A DNA stretch of 64,000 bases from Rhizobiales bacterium GAS188 (GCA_900104855.1 FNSS01000003.1:272534-336533), one strand, 5' to 3'; counted from the stretch's first letter, positions 25,287 to 33,984 are shown. A program made the numbers and translations. Notes: generated by a model not told the origin, from the letters alone.

Positions 25287-25595
25287 TCAATAATAGCGAG
25301 GGATGGGACCGTTGTGGGGCGTGGCGCGATCGCTCAGATCGAGCATCGCCTCATCGAGGTAGCACCACCCCCAGCCTTCGGGCGGGTCATAGCCTTCGAT
25401 GATCGGATGGCGTGCCTTGCGAAAGTGCTTCGTGGCATGTCGGTTGGGCGAGCTGTCGCAACAGCCGACATGACCGCAGCTGCGGCACAGGCGCAGATGC
25501 ACCCATTCCGAGCCGATCTTCAGACATTCGTCACAGCCGAGCGCGCTCGGCGTCACATCGCGAATGCCGTCGATGTGGGTACAGTGGGCGGCCAT
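25287..25595 (-). CDS. UBP-type zinc-finger domain protein
   Basis: A 102-aa protein consisting almost only of a UBP zinc finger: CTHID, CDECLKIGSEWVHLRLCRSC, GHVGCCDSS, NRHATKHFRKARHPII and WCYLDE. In eukaryotes this domain binds the C-terminal glycines of ubiquitin; bacterial versions are stand-alone or linked to redox enzymes, with unclear partner. Cys and His spacing is intact, so zinc binding is expected. Its ATG overlaps the stop of the upstream flavoprotein gene (TGATG), so both are translated as a coupled pair and may act together. Confidence 0.85.
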   Translation of the reverse strand: MAAHCTHIDGIRDVTPSALGCDECLKIGSEWVHLRLCRSCGHVGCCDSSPNRHATKHFRKARHPIIEGYDPPEGWGWCYLDEAMLDLSDRATPHNGPIPRYY

Positions 25596-27292
25596 CAGTG
25601 GCTCCGTTGGCGGGTGCTTGTGACGTTTCCGGTGTCGGCGCCCGCAAGAAAGGCGTGAAGCGCGGCGACGACTTGCGCGCCCTCTCCGACAGCCGCGGCC
25701 ACCCGCTTGACCGAGCCGGAGCGCACATCCCCGATCGCGAATACGCCAGGCAAGCTGGTTTCGAGCAGCTTGCCCGCGGTCGCGAGCTCGGCGCCGGTGC
25801 GCACAAAGCCCTTGTCATCGAGCATCACGCCGGACTGCGAGAGCCAACCTGTATTGGGCTCCGCGCCAATGAACAAGAAAAGATGGCGGACCGGGCATGT
25901 CGTCTCTTCACCAGACCGGTGCGAACGGCAGCGGATCGCCTCCAGAATTCCGCCTTGCCCTTCGAGCCCCGTCACCGTCATCTCGGTCAGGATCTCGATA
26001 TTCGGGGTCGCAGCAATGCGTTCGACCAAGTAGCGGGACATGCTTGCCTGCAGGCTCGCTCCGCGAACGATGAGGCGGACCTTGGCGACCTGGCTGGACA
26101 AATAGACAGCCGCCTGGCCTGCGGAATTGCCCGCGCCGACCAGCGCCACCTCTTGCCCGTCGCAGAGCCGTCCCTCGAGCGGTGAAGCCCAATAGTGGAC
26201 GCAGGATCCCTCGAATGATGCCAAGTTCGCGACATCGAGTCGGCGATAGCGTGCTCCGCTGGCAATGATCGCGGCGCGGGCCCGCACGCGTTCCTTGTTG
26301 GTGAGAGTGAGACGCAGTCGCGCCCGGTTCGGTCCGGCTTCGCTGCGCATCTCGGCGACTTCGTCCGGGATCGCCATTTCGGCTCCGAATTTCAGTGCCT
26401 GGTTATGGGCTCGTGCCATCAGCGCGATGCCGGTGATGCCGGTCGGAAAGCCCAAATAGTTCTCGATACGCGCCGAGGCGCCGGCCTGGCCGCCGAAAGC
26501 GCGACAATCCAGGACCAGCACCGACAAGCCCTCGGAGGCCGCGTATACGGAAGCTGCCAGCCCCGCCGGGCCCGCACCCACGATCACCACGTCATACGTC
26601 TTGCCTGGGTCGATCGCTTTGACCAGGCCGATGCAACGGGCCAGAATGACGTCCGTTGGATTGCGCAACACCTGTCCATTGGGGCAGACGACGATCGGCA
26701 ATTCGCGAGCATCGATGTGGAAGCGCTCGATGAGCGTTTTCGCACAGGGGTCGATTTTCGGGTCGAACCGCAGATGAGGATGCCCGTTACGGGCCAGGAA
26801 TCCCTCGAGGCGCAGAACATCGCCGTTATCGGCGTCGCCGACGATCACCGGACCGCCCGCGCCTGTCTCGAGAAGACCGACACGGCGCAGAATCAAGGCG
26901 CGCATGATACGCTCGCCGAGCTCTGCCTCTTCCACCAGAAGACCACGCAGCTGATGCGACGGAATAGCGAGCGCCACGACCGCGCCCTTGGCATAGGCGT
27001 CCACCAGGGATGGACTGCCGGATAGCTGGGCGAGCTCTCCCATAAACGATCCCGGACCATGCGTCACGATGGGCTGCGCGTGCCCCATGCCAGCACTCTG
27101 TGCGACATCGACTTCGCCGGTCAGGATGGCGAATGCGCCCGGCGCGATTTCGCCGGTCGCCAGGATGCGCTCGCCGGCCGAGAAGGATCTGATTTCACCG
27201 AACTTTCGCAGCCGATCGATCTCCGCGGGTGTCAGCGAAGGAAACATCTGGTGGCGCCGGGCATCGATGATCGAGTGTGCGGACTGCGACAT
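25595..27292 (-). CDS. cNMP-binding / thioredoxin-reductase-like FAD oxidoreductase
   Basis: A three-part protein of 565 aa. Residues about 10-130 are a cyclic-nucleotide-binding domain (FSAGERILATGEIAPGAFAI, PGSFMGELAQLSG). Residues about 150-225 look like a thioredoxin/glutaredoxin-fold segment (GPVIVGDADNGDVLRLEGFL ... LPIVVCPNGQVLRNPT). From about 234 there is a thioredoxin-reductase-type FAD/NAD(P) domain (VVIVGAGPAGLAASVYAA, then VALVGAGNSAGQAAVYLS and FAIGDVRSG). The redox CxxC of true thioredoxin reductases is missing at its usual place between the two nucleotide motifs. Electrons may instead go to the N-terminal fold or to the coupled UBP finger protein. ATG 27292 is chosen because the cNMP domain starts shortly after it. 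The cNMP domain would tie activity to cyclic nucleotides. Confidence 0.85.
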   Translation of the reverse strand: MSQSAHSIIDARRHQMFPSLTPAEIDRLRKFGEIRSFSAGERILATGEIAPGAFAILTGEVDVAQSAGMGHAQPIVTHGPGSFMGELAQLSGSPSLVDAYAKGAVVALAIPSHQLRGLLVEEAELGERIMRALILRRVGLLETGAGGPVIVGDADNGDVLRLEGFLARNGHPHLRFDPKIDPCAKTLIERFHIDARELPIVVCPNGQVLRNPTDVILARCIGLVKAIDPGKTYDVVIVGAGPAGLAASVYAASEGLSVLVLDCRAFGGQAGASARIENYLGFPTGITGIALMARAHNQALKFGAEMAIPDEVAEMRSEAGPNRARLRLTLTNKERVRARAAIIASGARYRRLDVANLASFEGSCVHYWASPLEGRLCDGQEVALVGAGNSAGQAAVYLSSQVAKVRLIVRGASLQASMSRYLVERIAATPNIEILTEMTVTGLEGQGGILEAIRCRSHRSGEETTCPVRHLFLFIGAEPNTGWLSQSGVMLDDKGFVRTGAELATAGKLLETSLPGVFAIGDVRSGSVKRVAAAVGEGAQVVAALHAFLAGADTGNVTSTRQRSH

Positions 27293-27526
27293 GGGTTCCG
27301 TCAGGTTCAGGTAGTGGCACGGATCATATTCCAAAAGCCTTGTCGATGTTGAATCCGCGCGGTCGCCTGGCAACCGCAGCCCCTGATCCCTCACATGTCG
27401 CTGCTAGGAATCCCTCTGAACAAGTTCGGCGAGCCTGAAATCCAGCGCTTGATCTCGATGTGCGTCGCCATGAGAGGACGTCGCGACATCTGTCAGCCAG
27501 ACAACGCTAAGAGACCCTCTCAAACC
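27293..27526. other. Spacer before the first IS6 element
   Basis: No gene is seen. This is the upstream region of the minus-strand flavoprotein gene and ends at the left inverted repeat of the IS. No clear promoter was identified. Confidence 0.35.
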
Positions 27527-28343
27527 GGATCTGTCGCAAACTTCTAGATTACCGGCGCTGTGGCAAGGAGCCTCAGTCCAATTCGGGGGATTCGATGTTC
27601 AAGGGACGCCAGTTCGACCGATCCGTGATCCTACTGTGCGTGCGGTGGTACCTGGCCTACAATCTGAGCCTGCGTGATCTCGAGGAGATGATGGCCGAGC
27701 GCGGCATCGCGGTCGATCACACCACCATCCATCGCTGGACGGTCCGTTTCTCGCCCTTGCTGGAGGAGCGCTTCAATCGGCGCAAGCGCAGCCTCACCGG
27801 CAAATGGCATGTCGACGAAACCTACATCAAGGTCCGCGGTGTCTGGATGTATCTCTACCGCGCGATCGACAGTGTCGGTGACACCGTCGAGTTCTGGTTC
27901 AGCGAGCAACGGGATTTGCCGGCCGCCAAGCGCTTCTTCAGGAAGGCGCTTGACCGGCATGGCCGACCCGATCGCGTCGTCATTGACGGCAGCCAGACTA
28001 ACCGGGAGGCGCTCGCCTCCTGCGACGCGACAGATCGCTTGCAGGATCGCTCCGGGCGCCGGCTGAAGCCGATCCGGATTCGCCGGAGCCAGTATCTCAA
28101 CAATCGCCTTGAGCAGGATCATCGGCGCATCAAACGTCGCGTGCGGCCGATGCTGGGCTTCAAGTCGACCGCCACAGCAGCCATCATTCTCGCCGGCATC
28201 GAGATGGTCCACATGATGCGCAAGCGACAGGCGCGGTACGCCTTCAATCCGAACCCATCACTGGCTGAGCAATTCGAAATCTTCGCCGCCTGATCCGCCG
28301 CTAACAGCCACCTGCGTCTCAATTCAGCCGTTGCAACAAAACC
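27527..28343 (+). mobile_element. IS6-family insertion sequence (about 817 bp)
   Basis: The left end GGATCTGTCGCAAAC (27527-27541) and the right end (28329-28343, reading GGTTTTGTTGCAACG on the minus strand) are imperfect inverted repeats of the IS6/IS26 type (G-G-x-T-x-T-G-T-x-G-C-A-A). Size and single transposase gene fit the family. No 8-bp target duplication is visible in the flanks (CTCAAACC and GCTTGGGA), so one side may have been rearranged after insertion. Confidence 0.75.
27595..28293 (+). CDS. IS6-family DDE transposase
   Basis: A 232-aa transposase that mobilises its element by replicative cointegrate formation. The N-terminal HTH reads YNLSLRDLEEMMAERGIAVD and THTIHRW-like (HTTIHRWTVRF). 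The catalytic core is complete: first Asp in KWHVDETYIKVRG, second Asp in DRVVIDGSQ, and Glu in NNRLEQDHRRIKRRVRPMLG. The C-terminus is of normal length, so the enzyme should be functional. It differs clearly from the second IS6 transposase at 30824. Confidence 0.9.
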   Translation: MFKGRQFDRSVILLCVRWYLAYNLSLRDLEEMMAERGIAVDHTTIHRWTVRFSPLLEERFNRRKRSLTGKWHVDETYIKVRGVWMYLYRAIDSVGDTVEFWFSEQRDLPAAKRFFRKALDRHGRPDRVVIDGSQTNREALASCDATDRLQDRSGRRLKPIRIRRSQYLNNRLEQDHRRIKRRVRPMLGFKSTATAAIILAGIEMVHMMRKRQARYAFNPNPSLAEQFEIFAA

Positions 28344-28603
28344 GCTTGGGAACCTGATTTCTCGGAACCGAACCCGCTCAGTTTCCGAGGGGGGTATGGC
28401 GTTCCTATGAGGGCGACGATCGCGAGAGTCACCGAGAGGCTTCGGGTCGGAGCAAAATCCGACTTGCCGGGAGCAGCCGGAGGATGGACAGTCTGCCGTG
28501 GCGAGTAGCTACGAGGGCTCTGCCTGATCGGTCGCAATGAGCGACTCGTTGCGAAGACCCGACCAGTATCTGAGCCGGATCACCAGAACGGGGGCCCCAA
28601 CCT
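28344..28603. other. Spacer between IS6 element and glycosidase gene
   Basis: No gene is seen in these 260 bp. It should contain the promoter of the glycosidase gene, but no clear -35/-10 pair or ribosome binding site was found apart from the short purine run ACGGGGGCC before 28604. Confidence 0.35.
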
Positions 28604-30574
28604 ATGCCCGACCCCGACATGACGAACATGCCGCCTGCCTCCGCGCCCCTTCTCGTCCCGTTTGGCCTCGCCGACGCGGGCGCGCCCATCGCCCTGTCGC
28701 CTCTGGCGCTCGACGCGCACGACGTTGTCCCGACCGGCAACGAATGGCTGTCCATGCCCGACATCCGCGCGTCCGACGGCTCCATGATGAGCTTCAACGT
28801 CCTGTCGAAGGGCTATCGCGGATTGTTGCAGGCGCGCGGCCCGCAAGGCCGGCCGGTCGTCCGGCCGGTCGTCACCGTCGACGACCGCGAGGTGCGGCTC
28901 ACCGGCCTCGCGTGGTCGGTGCTCGCCTTCTGGATCCCGGTGGCGTGGGCGACGATCGACGGACTGGAGATCGAGCTCACCTATTGCGCGCCGCTCGGCT
29001 CGCGCGGGGCCTTCCTGCACATGAAGGTTTCCAACCGGTGTTCCGGCAGCGCCCGCGTCCAGTTCGGAGCCGAGGTCGCCTGGGGGGCGCTGGATCGGGT
29101 CACCTACTATCCGGTCGAACTGACGGGCACGCGCCGGGTCGCGCCCGGCCTGTGGGTCGACGATGCGACGACGTTCGCCTACCGGACCGACGATACCAAG
29201 TTCGCCTGGTCGGTCGTCCATCGCGGCATGCAGGCTGAGCTCGGCGGGGCGTTGGAGGTGCAGACAGCGGGTCTGCGCGGTTCCGTGGCCGAGATCGCGC
29301 CCGGCGGCACGGCCGAAGCCGACATCATCCTCTCGCCCGGCCTGGAAGAGATGAGCGCTCCGCACAATGCCAAGGCCCTCGCCGAGCGAATCGACCGGCT
29401 GGGCGCTTCCGGTGTGATCCGGAAGACCGCAGCCCGGCTGATGGAGAGCGCGCGCTCCACCGGAAGGGACGACCTCGATCTCCTGATGAACCGCAATGCG
29501 ATGTTCACCCGCTTCTACGCCTGGGGGCGGACCATCGACACCGAGGAGATGGTAGGCGTGACGTCGCGCAGCCCGCGCTACTATGTCTCGGCGGCCTACT
29601 GGGACCGGGATTCCATGTTGTGGAGTTTTCCGGCGCTGCTGCGCTTCGACCCCGAGATGGCACGTGAGGCGCTCGCCCATGCGCTCGGGCCACAGCTGCG
29701 CAACACCGGCATCCACAGCCGTTTCATCAACGGCGTCGTGCTCGAGGACGGCTTTCAGCTCGACGAGGCCGCTGCACCGGTGATCGCGCTCGCAGACTAT
29801 CTCCGGGCGACGGGGGATTGCGCCTTCGTCGAAGCGCAAGCCGTCGCCATCGACCATCTGACGGCGACGATCGCCCGGGTGCGCGACGAGAAGACCGGCC
29901 TCTATACGTCCTGGCAGGACGCCCAGGACGAATATCGCCGTCATCCCTTCCTCACCAATGCCAATGTCATGATCTGGAAGGCTCTCGGCGACCTCGCGTC
30001 CCTCAACGCTGCGCTCGGTCGAGGGGACGAGGCAGCCCGGCTCACCGCCGAGGCCGATCGCCTGAGACGGGCGATCCTAGCGCATCTGGTGGTCGAGAAG
30101 GCCGGGAAGCACATTTTCGCAGCTGGGTGGGACGGCGAGACGGACTATCTCGTCGAGGACATTCCCCCAGTTTCGCTCTTCAAGTTACCGGCGCTCGGGT
30201 TCGTCGCCGAGGACGACCCGGTCTTCGCGGAGACTTCGGCATGGCTGCAGTCGTCAGCCTACGCTTTCGGTCACCACGGCGCGCCTTACGGCCTTCCCGG
30301 ATCTTACCGCCTGCCGTTCACCACGTCCTGGGTGCTGGCGGATCATCTCCGGCTCGAAGGCTGCCGCGAGAAGGCCCTGAGAATCCTGACCTATTCGACC
30401 TGGGACGGCGGCATCGTCACCGAAGGCCTCGATCCGACGACGGGGCACATGGACCGCGACGGGCGCGCCTTCGCGACCGCCGCCGGTTACGTGGCGGCCG
30501 CCATCTGCGACGTCTATTGCACGCCGCGCGCCGACGCAGCGGCTCCCATCGAGCGCTTCTGCGACCAGACGTGA
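28604..30574 (+). CDS. Glycoside hydrolase of the six-hairpin (alpha/alpha)6-barrel type
   Basis: A cytoplasmic protein of 656 aa without signal peptide. The N-terminal 250 residues are a beta-sandwich (NEWLSMPDIRASDGSMMSFN ... AEADIILSPG). From about residue 300 an alpha-barrel of the six-hairpin glycosidase type follows: YYVSAAYWDRDSMLWSFPAL, then SRFINGVVLEDGFQLDEAAA and PVIALADYLRATGD, then AGWDGETDYLV and HHGAPYGLPGSYRLPFTTSW. Acidic residues in WDRDS, LEDGFQLDE and DGETD are good candidates for catalysis or sugar binding. Related proteins act on glucans, rhamnosides or mannosides, so the substrate stays open. It lies alone between two different IS6 elements, and is a candidate for horizontal gain. 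Confidence 0.75.
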   Translation: MPDPDMTNMPPASAPLLVPFGLADAGAPIALSPLALDAHDVVPTGNEWLSMPDIRASDGSMMSFNVLSKGYRGLLQARGPQGRPVVRPVVTVDDREVRLTGLAWSVLAFWIPVAWATIDGLEIELTYCAPLGSRGAFLHMKVSNRCSGSARVQFGAEVAWGALDRVTYYPVELTGTRRVAPGLWVDDATTFAYRTDDTKFAWSVVHRGMQAELGGALEVQTAGLRGSVAEIAPGGTAEADIILSPGLEEMSAPHNAKALAERIDRLGASGVIRKTAARLMESARSTGRDDLDLLMNRNAMFTRFYAWGRTIDTEEMVGVTSRSPRYYVSAAYWDRDSMLWSFPALLRFDPEMAREALAHALGPQLRNTGIHSRFINGVVLEDGFQLDEAAAPVIALADYLRATGDCAFVEAQAVAIDHLTATIARVRDEKTGLYTSWQDAQDEYRRHPFLTNANVMIWKALGDLASLNAALGRGDEAARLTAEADRLRRAILAHLVVEKAGKHIFAAGWDGETDYLVEDIPPVSLFKLPALGFVAEDDPVFAETSAWLQSSAYAFGHHGAPYGLPGSYRLPFTTSWVLADHLRLEGCREKALRILTYSTWDGGIVTEGLDPTTGHMDRDGRAFATAAGYVAAAICDVYCTPRADAAAPIERFCDQT

Positions 30575-30767
30575 AGGCATTCGACACTGTGGTGTCTCGT
30601 CCAATGAATGGCGGGCACCGCGGACCGAACTGGGGCCACAGCCCTTCCCTACGAGCTTCCGAGCCGATCCGCCGAGCTGGAGGGCTGCTCGTAGGTCGCC
30701 TGCGCGGCTCATGCTCCTGGCTCTCACGGAGCAGAGGAGCAGGCTGTTCCACCTTGCCACACTGTCA

Positions 30768-31573
30768 GGGGCAATGTCACGAGAACGCTGGCGCGCTGGG
30801 CTGAGGCTCGATTATGATGGCAAATGCCAACCATCTCGTTCGCTCGTCACCAATTTCCTCCGGCTATCATCCGGCACGCAGTGTGGTTGTATATCCGGTT
30901 CACGCTGAGCTATCGCGACGTTGAGGAACTCCTCGCAGAGCGCGGTCTCGACATTTCCTACGAGACGATAAGGCGCTGGGTGCTGAAGTTCGGACCGCTT
31001 TTTGCCCGAGAGCTTCGTCGCCGTCGCTCCCGCCCGACCTCGCAATGGCATTTCGACGAGATGGCCGTGATGGTCAGCGGCAAGCAGTTCTGGCTCTGGC
31101 GAGCGGTGGACAGCGAGGGCGAGGTTCTCGACCTGCTCGTGCAACGACGACGCAACAAGGCCGCAGCCATTAGGCTCATGCGCAAACTGCTGAGAAAGCA
31201 AGGCTTCGTGCCCGAGGTGCTCGTGACCGACAAGCTGAGATCATATGGTGCTGCCAAGTCGGAGCTCGGGCTCTCCGCTCGCCATGAGCAAGGGCTACGC
31301 AGAAACAACCGCACCGAGAATTCGCACCAGCCGTCGCGGCGACGCGAGTTCAAGATGCAAAGGTTCAAGTCGCCCGGCTCAGCGCAGCGCTTCCTGTCTA
31401 TTCATGCCGCCGTCCACAACACCTTCAACACCCAGCGTCACCTGACATCCCGTAACACGCTCCGCATCCTCAGGAGCGAGGCATTTGACACCTGGAGAAC
31501 GGCTACAGCGGCATGAGCGAGAACCGTCCTGGCGTGTCTCTGCAAGCCGATTGGGTTTCCCGTGACAAAGCCG
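30768..31573 (+). mobile_element. Second, distinct IS6-family insertion sequence (about 806 bp)
   Basis: The left end GGGGCAATGTCACGAGAA (30768-30785) and the right end (31556-31573, minus-strand CGGCTTTGTCACGGGAAA) share the core TGTCACG-GAA and G-GGC start. The single gene inside is a complete IS6 transposase. The flanks (CACTGTCA and TCGGATCT) show no 8-bp duplication. The right end abuts the broken HAD hydrolase gene. Confidence 0.7.
30824..31516 (+). CDS. IS6-family DDE transposase
   Basis: A 230-aa protein with intact family architecture. The HTH is YRDVEELLAERGLDISYETI plus RRWVLKFGP; the DDE triad lies in QWHFDEMAVMVSG, PEVLVTDKLRSYGAA and NNRTENSHQPSRRRE. ATG 30824 follows the left inverted repeat by about 40 bp. 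It belongs to a different subgroup from the transposase at 27595 (triad contexts differ), so the two elements did not arise from one another here. The remnant at 8185 resembles this subgroup more. Confidence 0.9.
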   Translation: MPTISFARHQFPPAIIRHAVWLYIRFTLSYRDVEELLAERGLDISYETIRRWVLKFGPLFARELRRRRSRPTSQWHFDEMAVMVSGKQFWLWRAVDSEGEVLDLLVQRRRNKAAAIRLMRKLLRKQGFVPEVLVTDKLRSYGAAKSELGLSARHEQGLRRNNRTENSHQPSRRREFKMQRFKSPGSAQRFLSIHAAVHNTFNTQRHLTSRNTLRILRSEAFDTWRTATAA

Positions 31574-31840
31574 TCGGATCTGGTCCGCATGCCGCCGGTA
31601 GGCGGTGGCATGGCCCTGGCGCAGCCGATCCACCAGTTCGGCGCTGATCTCGAGCCCGGTCTCTCGAAGGAGTTGATTGGTGAACAAACCTCCGCTCATG
31701 CCGATCTTGCGATGGATGCGCCAGACCGACAGCTCGATGCCCTCTGTGTCGAGCGCCGCCTTCCAGGCAAGGACGTGCTGGTACACGCTGTCGACAAGGG
31801 TGCCGTCGAGATCAAAGAGGAAGACGGGTTGAATACGCAT
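31574..31840 (-). pseudogene. HAD-superfamily hydrolase, 3' end removed by the IS6 element
   Basis: The start is normal: MRIQPVFLFDLDGTLVDSVY contains the DxDGT nucleophile motif of HAD phosphatases. The cap-domain start (HVLAWKAALDTEGIELSVWR, GMSGGLFTNQLLRETGLEIS) follows. Family sequence ends at about RHADQIRRL, directly at the IS6 right end (31573). The frame runs on into the element to 31379 with unrelated residues. About 89 of an expected 210-230 residues remain; motifs II to IV are missing. An inactive product is expected. Confidence 0.85.
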
Positions 31841-31903
31841 CGTATTTCTCCTCGTTTCAATCGCGGTCGATTGGCCCTCATTGTGTTGGCGTCGCTTTCA
31901 GGT

Positions 31904-32617
31904 TCACCGCAGGTAGTGGGCCAGCACGGGCCCTATGAAAACGTTGAGCAGCCCCGTAAGCACCATTACGAGGCCAGCGATGGAGCCTTCCTCGCGGCCG
32001 ATTTCGTGCGCCTTGGCGGTTCCGGCGCCATGCGCTCCAAGACCCAGGAGAGAGCCGCGAGCGAGTGTGGAACGGACTGGAAGCCGGGCCAATATGATTT
32101 CGCCGAACGCTGCACCAATTACGCCGGTCAGAACCAGGAAAACTGCCGTTAGATCGGGAACTCCGCCGATATCATCGGAGACCACCATGGCGAAGGGTGT
32201 GCTCATCGAGCGCGGCAACAGACTCAGCCGCAGCGTCCCATTCAGACCGAGGACACTTGCCATGGCCCAGGCGGAGATCATGGCGGTCGCGCTGCCGACC
32301 ACGACACCGATGAGAAGCACCGGCCAATCGCGGCGGATGAGGTCGCGCTGCTCGTAGATCGGGATGGCGAAGGCGACTGTGGCCGGACCGAGCAGGGCCA
32401 CTAGCCAGTGCGTTCCGCGGATATAGTCAGGATAGCTGGTGTGCAGAGACAGGATCAGGATGATCAGGAGCGCGGGTGTCACCGCGAGGGGCGTCAACCA
32501 CCAGCGTGGCCACTGACGATAAAGAGCCTTGGCGGCCAGATAGAATCCGATCGTCGCTGCGGACCAGAAGATCGCCTGCACGACCGGGTCATTCCAGAAC
32601 GGGATGAGCCGAGCCAT
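31904..32617 (-). CDS. lrgB: LrgB-family membrane protein (holin-like system)
   Basis: A 237-aa integral membrane protein with six to seven hydrophobic segments (AIFWSAATIGFYLAAKALY, PLAVTPALLIILILSLH, LLIGVVVGSATAMISAWAM). The family signature LSLLPRSMSTPFAM and GIG-like GLGAHGAGTAKAHEIG are present. LrgB works with LrgA in controlling murein hydrolase release or, in other bacteria, export of small organic acids. Its start overlaps the end of lrgA by 29 bp, so the pair is one operon reading away from the divergent LysR gene. Confidence 0.9.
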   Translation of the reverse strand: MARLIPFWNDPVVQAIFWSAATIGFYLAAKALYRQWPRWWLTPLAVTPALLIILILSLHTSYPDYIRGTHWLVALLGPATVAFAIPIYEQRDLIRRDWPVLLIGVVVGSATAMISAWAMASVLGLNGTLRLSLLPRSMSTPFAMVVSDDIGGVPDLTAVFLVLTGVIGAAFGEIILARLPVRSTLARGSLLGLGAHGAGTAKAHEIGREEGSIAGLVMVLTGLLNVFIGPVLAHYLR

Positions 32618-33011
32618 GGCCGGATCTCCAGCGGTAGCAGATGTCTACGGTGAACGCCGTAACGATCATGACCGTGAGTGTACCGATGAGAATGACGGCG
32701 AGGACCTTCAGACCGAGCAGACCGAGGAATTCACTGTGACCGAGCACTGCCAGAACGGCTGGCACGAAGAAGAGGAGCATGTCTGCCAGGAACCAGTCAG
32801 CGCCGCGACGTATGCTGAATTGGCTCACCCGCCGGCTTGATAGCAGCGCGAGGACGATCAGCATCCCGACGATGCCGCCGGGAATGGGCAGGCCGGCAAC
32901 GCGGACGACGGCCTCGCCCGCCAACCAGAATCCGAACAAGAGAGCGATCTGAGCGAGGCGGCTGCAATGGAGGCCACGGCGAAAGCGGGCAAGGACAGCG
33001 TGTGAGGGCAT
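32589..33011 (-). CDS. lrgA: LrgA/CidA-family membrane protein
   Basis: A 140-aa holin-like partner of LrgB with four predicted helices (IALLFGFWLAGEAVVRVAGL, GIVGMLIVLALL, FFVPAVLAVLGH, LAVILIGTLTVMIVTAFTVD). LPIPGGIVGMLIVLALLSSR and ADMLLFFVPA are the characteristic LrgA motifs. GGAG lies 9 nt before ATG 33011. It is the first gene of the lrgAB operon, divergent from a LysR regulator 88 bp away, an arrangement also known for cid/lrg loci. Confidence 0.9.
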   Translation of the reverse strand: MPSHAVLARFRRGLHCSRLAQIALLFGFWLAGEAVVRVAGLPIPGGIVGMLIVLALLSSRRVSQFSIRRGADWFLADMLLFFVPAVLAVLGHSEFLGLLGLKVLAVILIGTLTVMIVTAFTVDICYRWRSGHGSAHPVLE

Positions 33012-33080
33012 CGGTATGTCTCCGTCGATAAAGTATGTCGCACCGCTGCATGATCAAAATGAATTGATTGACTTGAACCT

Positions 33081-33095
33081 ATTCTGATATGGAAT
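33081..33095. promoter_or_regulatory. LysR-type T-N11-A box
   Basis: ATTC-N7-GAAT is a perfect interrupted palindrome containing T-N11-A, the classical LysR-family binding motif. It lies 4 bp before the LysR start codon and 69 bp before lrgA, suited to autoregulation and control of the divergent operon. Confidence 0.6.
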
Positions 33096-33099
33096 TTTA

Positions 33100-33984
33100 A
33101 TGGAACTGAGAACGCTCCGCGCCTTCGTCGAGGTCGTCCGGCAAGGTGGCTTTTCCCAAGCCGCCAAGACCGTGTTCGCAACGCAGTCGACCGTGAGCAA
33201 GGCCGTCAAACATCTCGAAGATGAGATCGGCGTACCGCTGCTCGATCGCATCGGTCACCGCAGCATGCTGACCGTCGCCGGCGAAGTCGTCTATCGCCGC
33301 GCTCTCAAGATGTTGGCCGAGCGGGACGACCTTGTGGCAGAGCTTGATGAACTGAGGGGTCTCAAGCGAGGCACGTTGCGGCTGGGCTTGCCACCGGTCG
33401 GCAGCAGCATCTTGTTCGCGCCCTTGTTTGCGATCTATCGCAACCGCTATCCCGGCATCGATATCCGTCTCGTCGAACATGGCAGTGGTCGATTGGAGGA
33501 GATTCTGCAGTCCGGCGAGATCGACATCGCGGCCTCGCTGCTTCCAGTCTCGGACGAATTTGAATGGCAGGACGTTCGAACCGAGCCGTTGATGGCGCTC
33601 CTACCAGCCGATCATGTGCTTGCGCGCAAGACATCCATCAATCTCGCAAACTTGAAGGATCTGCCCTTCATCCTGTTTGAGACGGGCTTCGCCCTGAACC
33701 GGGTCATCCTTGACGCCTGCCGACGGCGAGGCTTCGAGCCTGCCGTCACGGCGCGAAGCAGCCAGATCGACTTCATCGTCGAGCTCGTGGCGGCCGGCTT
33801 GGGCATCGCCTTTCTTCCGCGGATGATCGCCGAACAACGCAGTCATCCGTCCGTTCGCCGAACCCTGCTCGTCGAATCGCAGACCGAGTGGCACATCGCG
33901 ATGATCTGGCGACGCGGCGCCTATCTGTCCCATGCCGCTAAGGCTTGGCTAGCCATCTCGCGCGAGATCCATTCTGAAGGCTGA
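33100..33984 (+). CDS. LysR-family transcriptional regulator, divergent from lrgAB
   Basis: A 294-aa LysR-type protein. The N-terminal winged HTH is MELRTLRAFVEVVRQGGFSQ, then AAKTVFATQSTVSKAVKHLE. The effector-binding domain follows (GTLRLGLPPVGSSILFAPLF, DIAASLLPV, ADHVLARKTSINLANLKDLP, GLGIAFLPRMIAEQ). It resembles CidR-type regulators, which control cid/lrg operons in response to overflow metabolites. The divergent position and the T-N11-A box between support lrgAB as the target. Confidence 0.9.
   Translation: MELRTLRAFVEVVRQGGFSQAAKTVFATQSTVSKAVKHLEDEIGVPLLDRIGHRSMLTVAGEVVYRRALKMLAERDDLVAELDELRGLKRGTLRLGLPPVGSSILFAPLFAIYRNRYPGIDIRLVEHGSGRLEEILQSGEIDIAASLLPVSDEFEWQDVRTEPLMALLPADHVLARKTSINLANLKDLPFILFETGFALNRVILDACRRRGFEPAVTARSSQIDFIVELVAAGLGIAFLPRMIAEQRSHPSVRRTLLVESQTEWHIAMIWRRGAYLSHAAKAWLAISREIHSEG

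Noticed and set aside
28580..29944. Minus-strand frame over the glycosidase gene
   Set aside because: It is a GC-driven antisense frame; the glycosidase reading has coherent fold motifs over 656 residues.
27527..31573. Composite transposon
   Set aside because: The two IS6 elements belong to different subgroups with different ends, so they cannot mobilise the segment as a classical pair.
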